Positions 18,010 to 27,730 of a stretch of 64,000 nucleotides of DNA are shown here, in pieces. Location: positions 1 through 64,000 of the forward strand of contig NZ_JANAVY020000017.1 in assembly GCF_025195085.2 (NCBI RefSeq). Direction: 5' to 3'. Each line of letters begins with the position of its first letter. Within the stretch, counting starts at the first letter, position 1. The stretch is from Vibrio intestinalis. GTDB lineage: Bacteria > Pseudomonadota > Gammaproteobacteria > Enterobacterales > Vibrionaceae. The translations under genes were made by a program, and so were the position numbers. The notes beneath the pieces were generated by a model. That model was not told where the DNA came from. It worked only from the letters and a program-made list of their open reading frames with translations, and ran no database searches.

Positions 18010-18825
18010 TTAATGATCACTGTCTTCGTGAGCCATTGACAGGTAAACAATTGTCAACATCATAAACACGAAGGCTTGAATCGTAATAACCAAGATATGG
18101 AAAATAGCCCACGGTAGTGAACCCATCCATTGTAAGTACCATGGTAGCATTGCCGCACAAAGAATGAATACAACCTCACCCGCGAACATGTTACCGAATA
18201 GACGCATACCAAGTGATAGTGGTTTCGCTAGTAGCGATACAACTTCAATCAGTAGGTTAAACGGAATCATTACTGGGTGATTAAATGGGTGTAATGCTAA
18301 TTCCTTTGCAAAGCCACCTAGACCTTTCACTTTGATGCTGTAGTAGATCATCAGAGCGAATACGCCTAGTGCCATAGCCATGGTGATGTTCACATCAGCT
18401 GACGGTACCACTTTTAGATATGGAATCCCGAGCCAATGCTCTGCTGGGTAAGGTAAGAAGTCGATCGGAACTAAGTCCATCACGTTCATCAAAAATACCC
18501 AACAAAAGATAGTTAGTGCTAAAGGCGCGATCAGCGGGTTGCGTCCATGGAACGTGTCTTTGACGTTTTCTGCGACAAATTCAACGATCATTTCTACAGC
18601 ACACTGAAGCTTACCCGGTACACCTACTGTTGCTTTCTTCGCTACCTTGTAAAAAATTCCAAGGAAAATTAAACCAGTAAACCAAGAAAAAAACAGGCTA
18701 TCGATATGCACATTCCAGAAGCTTGCTTCATCCGCTACCAAACCTAGCTTAGCTAAAGATAGATTTGATAAGTGGTGGGCAATGTATCCGGACTGTGTTA
18801 GTAGCGCTTCACCTGGCGCAGCCAT
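18010..18825 (-). CDS. atpB: ATP synthase Fo a subunit
   Basis: The a subunit provides the two half-channels for protons. The 271 residues have about five or six membrane helices. The essential arginine lies in PLSLGMRLFGNMFAGE (Arg208). The conserved FHGRNPLIAPLALTIF stretch lies near 92-107. It is placed between atpI and atpE. Confidence 0.97.
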   Translation of the reverse strand: MAAPGEALLTQSGYIAHHLSNLSLAKLGLVADEASFWNVHIDSLFFSWFTGLIFLGIFYKVAKKATVGVPGKLQCAVEMIVEFVAENVKDTFHGRNPLIAPLALTIFCWVFLMNVMDLVPIDFLPYPAEHWLGIPYLKVVPSADVNITMAMALGVFALMIYYSIKVKGLGGFAKELALHPFNHPVMIPFNLLIEVVSLLAKPLSLGMRLFGNMFAGEVVFILCAAMLPWYLQWMGSLPWAIFHILVITIQAFVFMMLTIVYLSMAHEDSDH

Positions 18826-18833
18826 AACTCATC

Positions 18834-19223
18834 CTATTTTTTGTTGTTAATGAATAGCACTGGCGCACAGATATTAATACCTAGAGCCAGTAAATAGGTT
18901 AGTTTTAGGGGAACAAGTTCCACCTGTATATACATGTAAACAATCGAAAATAGTACAACTGTAATTAGGATCTTTAGAACTTCACCCGTGTAAAAGGATG
19001 CCGCGACTTTCTTTGCTGCACGCGCTCCACTAAACGCAAACGCACAAACAGCAAACACAGCATTGGCCAAGACAAAAATGCCACCGCCAATTAGTGCAGA
19101 AAGCCCCCATTGTATACTTACAGTTGCAGCCATTCCCGCTGCCACTAACGTAACCGCGCCAAGCTGAATCATTAACAATTGCTTAGCAAGCTCTCGCCCT
19201 GGTCTAGCCAACGCAGTTACCAT
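18834..19223 (-). CDS. atpI: ATP synthase assembly-associated protein AtpI
   Basis: AtpI is a small four-helix inner-membrane protein that opens many atp operons and aids c-ring assembly or Mg2+ supply. The 129 residues contain hydrophobic segments near 17-36, 38-60, 75-97 and 100-125. Sequence conservation in this family is low, so the call rests largely on position and topology. It is the first gene after the atp promoter. Confidence 0.9.
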   Translation of the reverse strand: MVTALARPGRELAKQLLMIQLGAVTLVAAGMAATVSIQWGLSALIGGGIFVLANAVFAVCAFAFSGARAAKKVAASFYTGEVLKILITVVLFSIVYMYIQVELVPLKLTYLLALGINICAPVLFINNKK

Positions 19224-19282
19224 GTATTCGTACCTCTATTAAATCCACAGCTATACATCAAGGTGCTGAGGAATTGGCAAAA

Positions 19283-19310
19283 ATTATACGGTGAGTCGAA
19301 CTGAATGCAA
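19283..19310 (-). promoter_or_regulatory. Promoter of the atp operon
   Basis: On the minus strand TTGCAT (19310-19305) and TATAAT (19288-19283) are separated by 16 bases, about 60 bases upstream of atpI. No closer alternative was seen. Confidence 0.65.
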
Positions 19311-19408
19311 TGAAAACACCGCAAAAAGTTACAATTTTGTTTACAAACCGACAACTTTTACTCAAAAAATCGTTTTTTACATATATTGATTGAGATCAAG
19401 TATCTCAC

Positions 19409-20290
19409 TTAGCTCTGTAACTTGGCAATCAATTGCGCCAACTTTTCAGGCTCATCAACATTTATAGTCACTTTAGCCTTGCCGCTCTTAGAACGCACAA
19501 TTGCAACTTTAGCACCAAGCATTTCACTCAGTTTTTGTGACATTTGTTGTGTCTCAACGTCTTGTGGCACATCTTTTTGTTCAGATTGCGGCTGAAGACA
19601 CTTTTTTACCAACTGTTCGGTTTGACGAACGGTCATGCTCTTCTTCGCTACTTGCTGAGCAATCTCTACTTGTTGCTCGCCTTGCAGCATGATCAGAGCA
19701 CGCGCATGGCCCATTTCTAACTGCTTGCTAGCCACTAATTGTTTTACGTCGCTTTCCAGTTGGTTAAGGCGCAAAATGTTGCTCACACTCGCCCGTGACT
19801 TACCAATCACGTCTGCCACTTGCTGATGCGTTAACGAAAACTCTTGCTGCAAACGCTCAAGCGCTTGAGCTTCTTCAATTACATTCAGATCTTCACGCTG
19901 AATGTTTTCGATCAGCGCTATTGCGATCGCGGCGCGATCTTCAACCTTTTTGATCAAACATGGCACTTGGGTCAGACCCGCTTTACGCGCTGCGCGCCAG
20001 CGGCGTTCACCGGCGATGATCTCGTACTTACCCATTTCAACCTGACGTACCACGATTGGTTGAATGATGCCTTGCGATTCAATCGAAGCCGCAAGTTCTT
20101 CGAGCGCTTCAGGTTCCATATCTTTACGTGGCTGGTATACGCCTGCGCGTAAACTTGTGATGCTTAGCTCAGTCAACTCACCATTGCTTGAAAGCTCTTG
20201 GCTATGAATTGCTGTTTGCTGTTTTTCTCGGGCTAGAGAGCTCGTCGAAAGAAGAGCATCAAGCCCTTTACCTAAACCACGTTTAGACAT
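19409..20290 (-). CDS. parB: Chromosome partitioning protein ParB
   Basis: ParB is a CTP-dependent DNA clamp that loads at parS sites near the origin and, with ParA, moves the origin region. The 293 residues show the N-terminal ParB/Srx CTPase motif GERRWRAARKAGL (about 96-108), the central helix-turn-helix (LTHQQVADVIGKSRASVSNILRL, about 152-174) and a C-terminal dimerisation domain. It follows parA by 25 bases. A parS-like site lies in recF in this window. Confidence 0.96.
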   Translation of the reverse strand: MSKRGLGKGLDALLSTSSLAREKQQTAIHSQELSSNGELTELSITSLRAGVYQPRKDMEPEALEELAASIESQGIIQPIVVRQVEMGKYEIIAGERRWRAARKAGLTQVPCLIKKVEDRAAIAIALIENIQREDLNVIEEAQALERLQQEFSLTHQQVADVIGKSRASVSNILRLNQLESDVKQLVASKQLEMGHARALIMLQGEQQVEIAQQVAKKSMTVRQTEQLVKKCLQPQSEQKDVPQDVETQQMSQKLSEMLGAKVAIVRSKSGKAKVTINVDEPEKLAQLIAKLQS

Positions 20291-20315
20291 GATTTTGATT
20301 CCTTAGGTTAGTGTT

Positions 20316-21089
20316 TTATGCAGGGACTTCTTCGCGACGAAGCATTTCACCGGCGAGGGCGAGATATGCTTTTGCGCCTGCTGAGTATTTGTCGTAGTAC
20401 ATTGCAGGCTTACCATGACTTGGCGCTTCTGCAAGACGAACGTTACGAGGAATAACAGTGCGGTACACTTTGTCACCAAAGTGCTTTTTCAATTGGTCGG
20501 ATACTTCATTGGATAGCCGATTTCGAGGGTCATACATGGTACGCAACAAACCTTCGATTTTTAGATTCTCGTTTACAACAGCGGCTAGCTTGCTAATGGT
20601 ATCCATCAACGCGGTTAAACCTTCAAGTGCGAAATACTCACACTGCATTGGCACCAACACAGAATCTGCTGCGGCCATAGCATTGATTGTAAGAAGGTTT
20701 AGAGAAGGAGGACAATCTATAAAGATGAAATCATAGTTATCGCGAACCGAGGCAAGCGCGTGTTTTAAGCGTACTTCACGAGCAAACACTTCCATCAACT
20801 TGATTTCAGCTGCCGTTACGTCACCGTTCGCAGCAATGAGGTCATAATTGCCTGACGTTTTTCGGCATACCACTTCTTCAAATGGCACATCTTCCACCAA
20901 TAACTCATAAGCCGTAGCGTCGATTTGATATTTATCGACACCACTGGCCATGGTTGCGTTACCTTGCGGGTCAAGATCGATCACCAATACTTTACGCTTG
21001 GTTGCGGCCATAGACGCGGCTAAGTTAATACACGTTGTTGTTTTACCAACTCCGCCTTTCTGATTGGCAATGGCTACAATTTTTCCCAC
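20316..21089 (-). CDS. parA: Chromosome partitioning ATPase ParA
   Basis: ParA is a Walker-type ATPase that binds DNA non-specifically and moves ParB-parS complexes. The deviant Walker A motif KGGVGKTT lies at residues 11-18, Walker A' DLDPQGNAT near 38-46 and Walker B FIDCPPSL near 122. It has 257 residues, and the short N-terminus lacks the extra helix-turn-helix of plasmid type Ia ParA. It follows rsmG by 14 bases and precedes parB. Confidence 0.96.
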   Translation of the reverse strand: MGKIVAIANQKGGVGKTTTCINLAASMAATKRKVLVIDLDPQGNATMASGVDKYQIDATAYELLVEDVPFEEVVCRKTSGNYDLIAANGDVTAAEIKLMEVFAREVRLKHALASVRDNYDFIFIDCPPSLNLLTINAMAAADSVLVPMQCEYFALEGLTALMDTISKLAAVVNENLKIEGLLRTMYDPRNRLSNEVSDQLKKHFGDKVYRTVIPRNVRLAEAPSHGKPAMYYDKYSAGAKAYLALAGEMLRREEVPA

Positions 21090-21103
21090 GATCTACCTCG
21101 CTA

Positions 21104-21736
21104 TTAATCCTTGCGCGATAAGATTACTAGATGACGCTCACCTTCCAATTGAGGAACTTGCAAAGGTTTGATATCGGTCACATTACACCACTCAGGGAGC
21201 TGCGCAATCTCATCCTGTGATAATTGCCCCTTGAGTGCAAGGAAACGACCGGTTTCCTCTTTCGGCAAGTGATGACACCACTCAACCATATCCACCATGG
21301 AGGCAAAAGCTCTACTTAGTACACCATCAAACTTATCTTCAGGTTGATACTCTTCAACACGACTTTGAAGCGGCGTCACGTTTTCAAGCTTAAGTTCATG
21401 CACGACTTGTTTAATAAAACGAATGCGTTTTCCTAAGCTATCCAGCAGATGAAAGCTTTTGTCCGGATTCATAATCGACAGTGGTATACCAGGCAAACCA
21501 GGGCCAGTGCCCACATCAATGAAACGCTCACCCTGTAAGTGAGTGCTAACCACTATGCTATCCAAAATGTGTTTCACCAACATTTCTTGCGGATCGCGTA
21601 CTGAAGTTAAGTTGTAGGCTTTATTCCACTTATGCAGCATTTCAACATAAGCAACTAACTGTTGACGCTGAAGCTCTGAAACTTCAAGTTCTGTTTGACC
21701 AATAAGTTGATCAAGCGTTTGACGTAACTGAGTCAT
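21104..21736 (-). CDS. rsmG: 16S rRNA (guanine527-N7)-methyltransferase RsmG
   Basis: RsmG (formerly GidB) methylates G527 of 16S rRNA. Its loss is known to give low-level streptomycin resistance in several bacteria. The 210 residues have the SAM-binding motif DVGTGPGLPGIPL near 70-82. The ATG overlaps the mnmG stop codon (TAATG), so translation is probably coupled. Confidence 0.96.
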   Translation of the reverse strand: MTQLRQTLDQLIGQTELEVSELQRQQLVAYVEMLHKWNKAYNLTSVRDPQEMLVKHILDSIVVSTHLQGERFIDVGTGPGLPGIPLSIMNPDKSFHLLDSLGKRIRFIKQVVHELKLENVTPLQSRVEEYQPEDKFDGVLSRAFASMVDMVEWCHHLPKEETGRFLALKGQLSQDEIAQLPEWCNVTDIKPLQVPQLEGERHLVILSRKD

Positions 21737-23631
21737 TAAGCTTCCTCGCCTTTCTTAAGTAGACCGTGTTTTTTCAAGTGAACCAGCAGAATTGAAATCG
21801 CAGCAGGTGTAATACCTGAGATGCGAGATGCAATGCCGATGCTTTCTGGTTTGGTATCCGTTAACTTCGCAACCACTTCGTTCGATAAGCCACTCACTTT
21901 TGAGTAATCCAAATCGAAAGGCAGTTTAGTGTTCTCATGACGCAGCGATTTCTCGATCTCATCTTGCTGACGCTTGATGTAACCTTCGTACTTCACCTGA
22001 ATTTCAACTTGTTCACTTGCTTGATGATCATCGAGCGCAGGTTGGAACGCTTCTAGCCCTGTCAGTTGTGCATAAGTGATCTCTGGACGACGCAGTAGAT
22101 CTTCACCACTTGCTTCACGTGCCATTGGCGTTTTTAGCAGTTGGTTAAGTGCCTCTACACCTTCCGACTTAGGATTCATCCACGTTGACTTCAAACGTTG
22201 ACGCTCAAGCTCAATGTTTTCAATTTTTTGATTGAAACGAGACCAACGAGCTTCATCCACAAGGCCAAGTTTGTACGCTTGCTCAGTTAAACGTAGGTCA
22301 GCGTTGTCTTCACGCAATAACAAACGGTATTCAGCACGAGAGGTAAACATACGGTACGGTTCTTTGGTGCCCATGGTAGAAAGATCGTCGATCAATACCC
22401 CAACGTACGCTTCATCACGACGTGGGCTCCAACCCTCTTTGTCTTGGCTGAACAAGCTTGCGTTTAAACCAGCCATAAGGCCTTGCGCTGCCGCTTCTTC
22501 ATAACCTGTAGTGCCGTTAATTTGCCCCGCAAAGAACAAACCTGAGATGAATTTTGTCTCGTAGGTGTGTTTCAAATCACGTGGGTCAAAGAAATCATAC
22601 TCAATTGCGTAACCAGGACGCACGATGTGAGCATTTTCGAAGCCTTTCATTGAGCGAACAATTTGCACTTGAACATCAAATGGTAAGCTGGTGGAGATAC
22701 CATTTGGATACAGTTCATGCGTAGTTAAACCTTCAGGTTCGATAAAGATTTGGTGACTGTTTTTATCGGCAAAACGCATTACTTTATCTTCAATTGAAGG
22801 ACAGTAACGTGGGCCAATACCTTCAATCACGCCTGCATACATTGGGCTACGATCTAGGTTAGCGCGGATCACATCATGGGTTTGCTCATTGGTATGAGTA
22901 ATAAAACATGGGATCTGGCGTGGTTGCTGACTGCGTTTACCCATGAACGAGAAAACTGGAGTCGGGTTGTCACCGTGTTGCGCTTCTAGCACTGAGAAAT
23001 CGACACTGCGAGCGTCAATACGCGGTGGTGTTCCGGTTTTTAGACGATCCACTCGGAATGGAAGTTCACGTAAACGATCCGCCAGAGCGATTGACGGAGG
23101 ATCGCCTGCACGGCCTCCTGAGGAGCTTTCCATACCAATATGAATCTTACCCCCAAGGAAGGTGCCAACGGTCAATACAACCGCCTTAGCGTGGAATTTA
23201 AGACCCATTTGAGTCACAACACCACGTACTTGATCATTTTCAACAATCAGATCATCGACTGACTGCTGGAACAAAGTGAGGTTATCTGTGTTTTCTAGCA
23301 CGTTACGAACATACGCTTTGTACAAGGCACGATCCGCTTGAGCACGGGTTGCTCTTACCGCAGGGCCTTTTGATGCGTTCAATGTTCGGAATTGAATACC
23401 AGAATGATCAATGGCTTGAGCCATTAAACCACCCATTGCATCCACTTCTTTGACTAAGTGACCTTTGCCAATACCACCAATGGCTGGGTTACATGACATC
23501 TGACCTAAAGTATCGATGTTATGAGTCAATAAGAGGGTTTTTTGCCCTGTACGCGCTGATGCGAGTGCGGCTTCCGTTCCTGCGTGACCGCCACCAACAA
23601 CGATGACGTCAAAGTTTTCGTGATAAAGCAT
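21736..23631 (-). CDS. mnmG: tRNA uridine-5-carboxymethylaminomethyl modification enzyme MnmG
   Basis: MnmG (GidA) is an FAD enzyme that, with MnmE, installs the cmnm5 group at U34 of tRNAs. MnmE is encoded across oriC in this window. The FAD loop VVGGGHAGTEAA opens the protein, and CNPAIGGIGKGHLVKE follows near 47-62. The chosen start MLYHENFDVIVVGGG has an AGAGG-type ribosome binding site and gives 631 residues, the normal length. The frame stays open 22 codons upstream, an extension not expected for this family. It is directed away from oriC. Confidence 0.97.
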   Translation of the reverse strand: MLYHENFDVIVVGGGHAGTEAALASARTGQKTLLLTHNIDTLGQMSCNPAIGGIGKGHLVKEVDAMGGLMAQAIDHSGIQFRTLNASKGPAVRATRAQADRALYKAYVRNVLENTDNLTLFQQSVDDLIVENDQVRGVVTQMGLKFHAKAVVLTVGTFLGGKIHIGMESSSGGRAGDPPSIALADRLRELPFRVDRLKTGTPPRIDARSVDFSVLEAQHGDNPTPVFSFMGKRSQQPRQIPCFITHTNEQTHDVIRANLDRSPMYAGVIEGIGPRYCPSIEDKVMRFADKNSHQIFIEPEGLTTHELYPNGISTSLPFDVQVQIVRSMKGFENAHIVRPGYAIEYDFFDPRDLKHTYETKFISGLFFAGQINGTTGYEEAAAQGLMAGLNASLFSQDKEGWSPRRDEAYVGVLIDDLSTMGTKEPYRMFTSRAEYRLLLREDNADLRLTEQAYKLGLVDEARWSRFNQKIENIELERQRLKSTWMNPKSEGVEALNQLLKTPMAREASGEDLLRRPEITYAQLTGLEAFQPALDDHQASEQVEIQVKYEGYIKRQQDEIEKSLRHENTKLPFDLDYSKVSGLSNEVVAKLTDTKPESIGIASRISGITPAAISILLVHLKKHGLLKKGEEA

Positions 23632-23699
23632 GAACTGACCTCTGATATTCACGAGAGATGTAGACAGATAAAAGAGCGATATTCTACCTGCTTTCATGT

Positions 23700-24060
23700 A
23701 GAGAGAAAATCGCTTTTGTGTATTTTCATTTTAGGTGAGCAAAGTAAATATATATAAGATCTATATATATGATCTTTTATTGGATCTATTATTAGGATCG
23801 ACTGTTTCTGTGGATAACTAAAAAATGATCAACAAGATCATGGATCTTATTTGGATCATATCATGTGATCTTACCTTGATCAGATCGAGGATTACTTGGG
23901 ATCAAAATCGATGGTTATACACAGGGGGGGAGAGGCGTCAAAGTTATTCTTGGGATAACTATAGGTTAATCACCGGATAAAGTAATACTTATACACAGTC
24001 TGAATGGCTAAAATATGAGCACTTAAACGCAGTGGTCTGTGGGATAACTATCCACAGAGA
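23700..24060. other. oriC: Origin of replication of the main chromosome (oriC)
   Basis: This gene-free stretch between mnmG and mioC has all the elements of a gammaproteobacterial origin. Twelve GATC (Dam) sites lie in 146 bases (23758-23903). Three A/T-rich 13-mer-like units beginning GATCT (23758, 23771, 23783) form the likely unwinding element on the mnmG side. DnaA boxes are TGTGGATAA (23809-23817, consensus, minus strand), TTATACACA (23915-23923) and TTATACACA (23989-23997). A terminal pair TGTGGGATAA/CTATCCACA occupies 24038-24056, and a weaker site TTGGGATAA is at 23950-23958. Order and spacing resemble E. coli oriC. Confidence 0.95.
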
Positions 24061-24070
24061 GAATTTTAGG

Positions 24071-24103
24071 TAAAAAAAACGGCCAGCAAAGCTGACCGTT
24101 TTC
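24071..24103 (-). terminator. Terminator of mioC, shielding oriC
   Basis: On the minus strand the hairpin ACGGTCAGC-TTT-GCTGGCCGT is followed by a run of T residues. It lies just after the mioC stop codon and immediately before the oriC boxes, so it should limit transcription into the origin. Confidence 0.8.
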
Positions 24104-24117
24104 GATGTTTGAGGGCT

Positions 24118-24552
24118 CTAGAAGCGCTCAATATGTTGTTCTAACCACTCTTCCGCAGCATCTTCAGGTACTGGATGAGCCAAAATATCGATAGTGAAAC
24201 ACTCCGTTAGCGCGGTTCCACCGATATCTTCCAGTAGGTCGTGTGCGTGTTTACCTGCTGCACAGAAGGTGTCATAGCTTGAATCACCGATTGCAACTAC
24301 TGCATATTTCACATCACTCATCTTTGGTGGCGTGTCTTGTAGGGCTTGAATGAAAGGCTTGATGTTATCGGGATATTCCCCCGCACCATGGGTAGATGTG
24401 ACGATAATCCATGTGCCATCAGCGTTTATGTTGCTTAAATCAGGCTGATTGTGAATTTCAGTTTGATGGCCTTTTTCAATCAACAGTTCACTGATGTGAT
24501 CGCCAACGTACTCTGCACCACCAAGGGTACTACCGGTAATAATGTGGATCAT
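24118..24552 (-). CDS. mioC: Flavodoxin-like protein MioC
   Basis: MioC is an FMN-binding flavodoxin-like protein next to oriC; in E. coli it supports biotin synthase activity in vitro. The 144 residues include the FMN loop ITGSTLGGAEYVGD (5-18), THGAGEYPDNI near 54-64 and AIGDSSYDTFC near 87-97. It points toward oriC, as in E. coli, where mioC transcription can enter the origin. Confidence 0.94.
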   Translation of the reverse strand: MIHIITGSTLGGAEYVGDHISELLIEKGHQTEIHNQPDLSNINADGTWIIVTSTHGAGEYPDNIKPFIQALQDTPPKMSDVKYAVVAIGDSSYDTFCAAGKHAHDLLEDIGGTALTECFTIDILAHPVPEDAAEEWLEQHIERF

Positions 24553-24570
24553 GCGGGTTCCTTTTATTGA

Positions 24571-24603
24571 TACCCATAGCGCGCCATGAGCGACTATGGG
24601 TAT
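24571..24603 (-). terminator. Possible mnmE terminator (hairpin)
   Basis: The arms ATACCCATAG and CTATGGGTAT flank a 14-base loop between mnmE and mioC. On the minus strand the hairpin is followed only by a mixed, fairly T-rich stretch (CAATAAAAGG), so termination is uncertain. Confidence 0.45.
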
Positions 24604-24632
24604 AAAACGCAGCGCGTGGCTGCGTAAGACTG

Positions 24633-25994
24633 TTATTTACCAATACAGAAGGATGAGAAAATGCGTCCTAATAAGTCATCTGAGCTGAATTCGCCCGTGA
24701 TCTCATTTAGGTGTTGTTGAGCAATACGCAGTTCCTCTGCCAATATCTCACCTGCCATGTAGCCTTCTAATTGTTGTTGGCCAATGTCTAGGTGCTGCGC
24801 AGCTTTTTCCAGTGCCTCTAGGTGACGACGACGAGCCATAAAGCCGCCTTCGTGTCCACCAGCAAAACCCATACACTCTTTTAAGTGGGTGCGTAGGGCA
24901 TCTACACCTTGACCTGTTTTAGCTGACAAACGGATCAAAGTGGGTGAATTGACGTGACAGATCCCAAGTTCTTCACCGGTTTGATCCGCTTTGTTACGGA
25001 TCACTGTCATGCCAATACTATCAGGTAGACGATCAACAAAATCTGGCCAAATATCTTTCGGGTCAGTGGCTTCGGTTGTGGTGCCATCCACCATAAATAG
25101 TACGCGGTCAGCTTGAGCTATTTCATCCCAAGCTCGCTCAATACCGATTTTTTCCACTTCGTCAGAAGCATCACGCAGACCTGCGGTATCAATAATATGC
25201 AGTGGCATGCCATCAATATGGATATGTTCACGCAGTACATCGCGGGTTGTACCAGCTATGTCCGTTACAATTGCCGACTCTTTGCCTGATAAGGCATTCA
25301 GTAAGCTTGATTTACCCGCATTTGGACGGCCAGCGATAACCACCTTCATTCCTTCACGCATGATGGCACCTTGGTTTGCTTCTTGGCGAACCGCTGCGAG
25401 GTTATCAATGATGGTCTGTAGGTCTGTAGCGACTTTACCGTCGGCTAAAAAGTCGATCTCTTCTTCTGGGAAGTCGATAGCGGCTTCAACGTAAATGCGT
25501 AGGTGAATTAACGATTCAACCAAGGTATTGATGCGACCTGAAAATGCGCCTTGTAGTGACAGCAGCGCTGATTTAGCTGCTTCTTCAGAACTTGCATCGA
25601 TTAAGTCAGCAATAGCCTCTGCTTGCGCGAGGTCGAGCTTATCGTTGAGGAATGCTCGCTCAGAGAACTCGCCGGGTCTTGCGGTGCGAATCCCATCAAT
25701 TTTTAAGATACGCTTAATCAGCATATCCATTACTACAGGGCCGCCATGGCCTTGCAGCTCAAGAACGTCTTCACCGGTGAAAGAGTGCGGGTTAGGGAAG
25801 TACAGTGCGATGCCTTGGTCAAGTTGATGGCCTTGCTCATCGGTAAAAGGCAAATATTCAGCGTAACGTGGACGCAGTGTTTTGCCGGTTACTTCCAATG
25901 CGACTTTTTCGGCCAGTGGGCCAGAAACGCGGATAATACCGACACCGCCACGACCTGGTGCGGTTGCTTGGGCGACAATGGTATCTGTAGTCAT
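24633..25994 (-). CDS. mnmE: tRNA modification GTPase MnmE
   Basis: MnmE (TrmE) is the GTPase partner of MnmG in wobble-uridine modification. The 453 residues comprise an N-terminal folate-binding domain, a helical domain and an inserted G domain with G1 GRPNAGKSS near 222-230, DIAGTTRD and NKAD. The C-terminal CIGK (450-453) contains the functional cysteine. Confidence 0.98.
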   Translation of the reverse strand: MTTDTIVAQATAPGRGGVGIIRVSGPLAEKVALEVTGKTLRPRYAEYLPFTDEQGHQLDQGIALYFPNPHSFTGEDVLELQGHGGPVVMDMLIKRILKIDGIRTARPGEFSERAFLNDKLDLAQAEAIADLIDASSEEAAKSALLSLQGAFSGRINTLVESLIHLRIYVEAAIDFPEEEIDFLADGKVATDLQTIIDNLAAVRQEANQGAIMREGMKVVIAGRPNAGKSSLLNALSGKESAIVTDIAGTTRDVLREHIHIDGMPLHIIDTAGLRDASDEVEKIGIERAWDEIAQADRVLFMVDGTTTEATDPKDIWPDFVDRLPDSIGMTVIRNKADQTGEELGICHVNSPTLIRLSAKTGQGVDALRTHLKECMGFAGGHEGGFMARRRHLEALEKAAQHLDIGQQQLEGYMAGEILAEELRIAQQHLNEITGEFSSDDLLGRIFSSFCIGK

Positions 25995-26066
25995 AAAAAG
26001 TGCCTGTGTTTAGCTGTGCCGCTCGGGCAATAAATATCAATTAGCTGAATTGTAATCAGCTCCAAT

Positions 26067-26094
26067 AAAAAAGGCGACCTTTTGGTCGCCTTTG
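26067..26094 (-). terminator. Terminator after yidC
   Basis: On the minus strand the hairpin AAGGCGACC-AAAA-GGTCGCC is followed by TTTTTTATT, directly downstream of the yidC stop codon. Confidence 0.85.
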
Positions 26095-26108
26095 TCTTGG
26101 ATTAGAAC

Positions 26109-27728
26109 TTACTTAGTGTGTAAGCCTTTCTTTTCCAGAGCCTTGTAAATCAGTGACTGCTGGATAAGTGTTACGATGTTCGAAACCAACCAGTAAAGAA
26201 CAAGACCTGATGGGAAGAACAGGAAGAACACGGTGAACATGACAGGCATGAATGTCATGATCTTCTGTTGCATTGGGTCTGTAACGGTTGTTGGGCTCAT
26301 CTTCTGAATCATGAACATTGAAGCACCCATCAGTAGCGGCAAGATGTATAGCGGGTCTTGCGCTGAAAGGTCAGTGATCCAACCGAAGAATGGAGAGTGA
26401 CGTAGCTCTACCGATTCCATTAGTGCCCAGTACAGTGCGATGAAGATAGGCATCTGTAGGATAAGAGGAAGACAGCCGCCTAGCGGGTTTACTTTCTCTT
26501 TCTTGTAGAGTTCCATCATCTCTTGGCTCATGCGTTGACGGTCATCGCCAATACGCTCACGCATTGCTTGCAGTTTAGGTTGCAGCATGCGCATTTTCGC
26601 CATAGAGGTGTATTGCGCTTTCGTTAGTGGGTACATAGCACCACGAACGATAAAGGTTAGACAGATGATTGCCACACCCCAGTTACCCACAAAGCTTTGA
26701 ATGAATGAAAGCAGTGTGTGTAGTGGTTTCGCGATGAACCATAACCAACCGTAGTCAACTACTAGGTCAAGGTGCGGTGCTACTTCTGCCATTTGGCTTT
26801 GTAGTTTAGGACCAACCCATAGTGTTGCGCTAAATTTCGCTTCGTCACCAGTTGCGATTGTCTTGTTAGGCAGACGCACACCGATGTCAGCTAGGTTGCC
26901 GATCACGCGAGTGTAGATATTGGTGTTTGGAGCGTCGTTTGGAATCCACGCCGATGCGAAGTAGTGCTGGATCATCGCTGCCCAACCTTGGCCATTGGCT
27001 AGGTTAAGAGACAGGTTACGATCTTGCATATCATCGAAGCTGTATTTCTTGTAGTTGGTGTCTTCAGTTGAGTAAGCACCACCACGGTATGTTGGCATAG
27101 TAATGCTGCCGCCATCATCCATTACGTTTTGACGTAGGTGCGCGTACATACCGAAAGTTGCGTTGTTGCCAGAGTTGTTCACTACATCGTATTCAACGTC
27201 AACAGCGTAGCTGCCGCGAGTTAGAACGAATGTTTTTGTGTACTCAAGGCCATTCGCTGCATAAGTCATCGGAATGCGCAGTTCGTTTGCATCGTCAGCC
27301 ATTGTGAAGCTGTCAGCGCTTACTGCGTAGTTCGGACGGTTTGTACTGCTAAGGTCGATGCCTTGAGGACCAACTAGACCACTTTGTGCAATGAATTGGT
27401 GACCAGCATCGTTCTTTAATAGTTCGAAGTTTGCTTCTGAGTCCAGTTCAGCATCGTATTGGTTTAGGTAAGCTTTAACGATATCGCCACCAACCGTATC
27501 AATAGACAGAGTTAATACATCCGTTGTTACAGTAATAGCTTTCGCTGTTGCCTGTTGAGCTGGCGCTGGGTCGAGCTCGTCGGCAAAAGATGGTGCAGGT
27601 ACAGTGCTGCTTGATTGAGCCTGTTCAACCGGCTGCGGTGCTGGGTTCTTTGCTACTTGCCATTGTTGGAACAATAGGAAAGAAACCAATGCTAGCGCGA
27701 TCAACAGGATATTACGTTGAGAATCCAT
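26109..27728 (-). CDS. yidC: Membrane protein insertase YidC
   Basis: YidC inserts and folds inner-membrane proteins, alone or with SecYEG; Fo subunit c is a known substrate in E. coli. The 539 residues have an N-terminal signal-anchor helix (6-23), a large periplasmic beta-domain (about 55-345) and the conserved five-helix core. The core includes NWGVAIICLTFIVRGAMYPL with the functional arginine near 367. It is followed by a terminator and preceded 2 bases upstream by yidD. Confidence 0.97.
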   Translation of the reverse strand: MDSQRNILLIALALVSFLLFQQWQVAKNPAPQPVEQAQSSSTVPAPSFADELDPAPAQQATAKAITVTTDVLTLSIDTVGGDIVKAYLNQYDAELDSEANFELLKNDAGHQFIAQSGLVGPQGIDLSSTNRPNYAVSADSFTMADDANELRIPMTYAANGLEYTKTFVLTRGSYAVDVEYDVVNNSGNNATFGMYAHLRQNVMDDGGSITMPTYRGGAYSTEDTNYKKYSFDDMQDRNLSLNLANGQGWAAMIQHYFASAWIPNDAPNTNIYTRVIGNLADIGVRLPNKTIATGDEAKFSATLWVGPKLQSQMAEVAPHLDLVVDYGWLWFIAKPLHTLLSFIQSFVGNWGVAIICLTFIVRGAMYPLTKAQYTSMAKMRMLQPKLQAMRERIGDDRQRMSQEMMELYKKEKVNPLGGCLPLILQMPIFIALYWALMESVELRHSPFFGWITDLSAQDPLYILPLLMGASMFMIQKMSPTTVTDPMQQKIMTFMPVMFTVFFLFFPSGLVLYWLVSNIVTLIQQSLIYKALEKKGLHTK

Positions 27729-27730
27729 CG

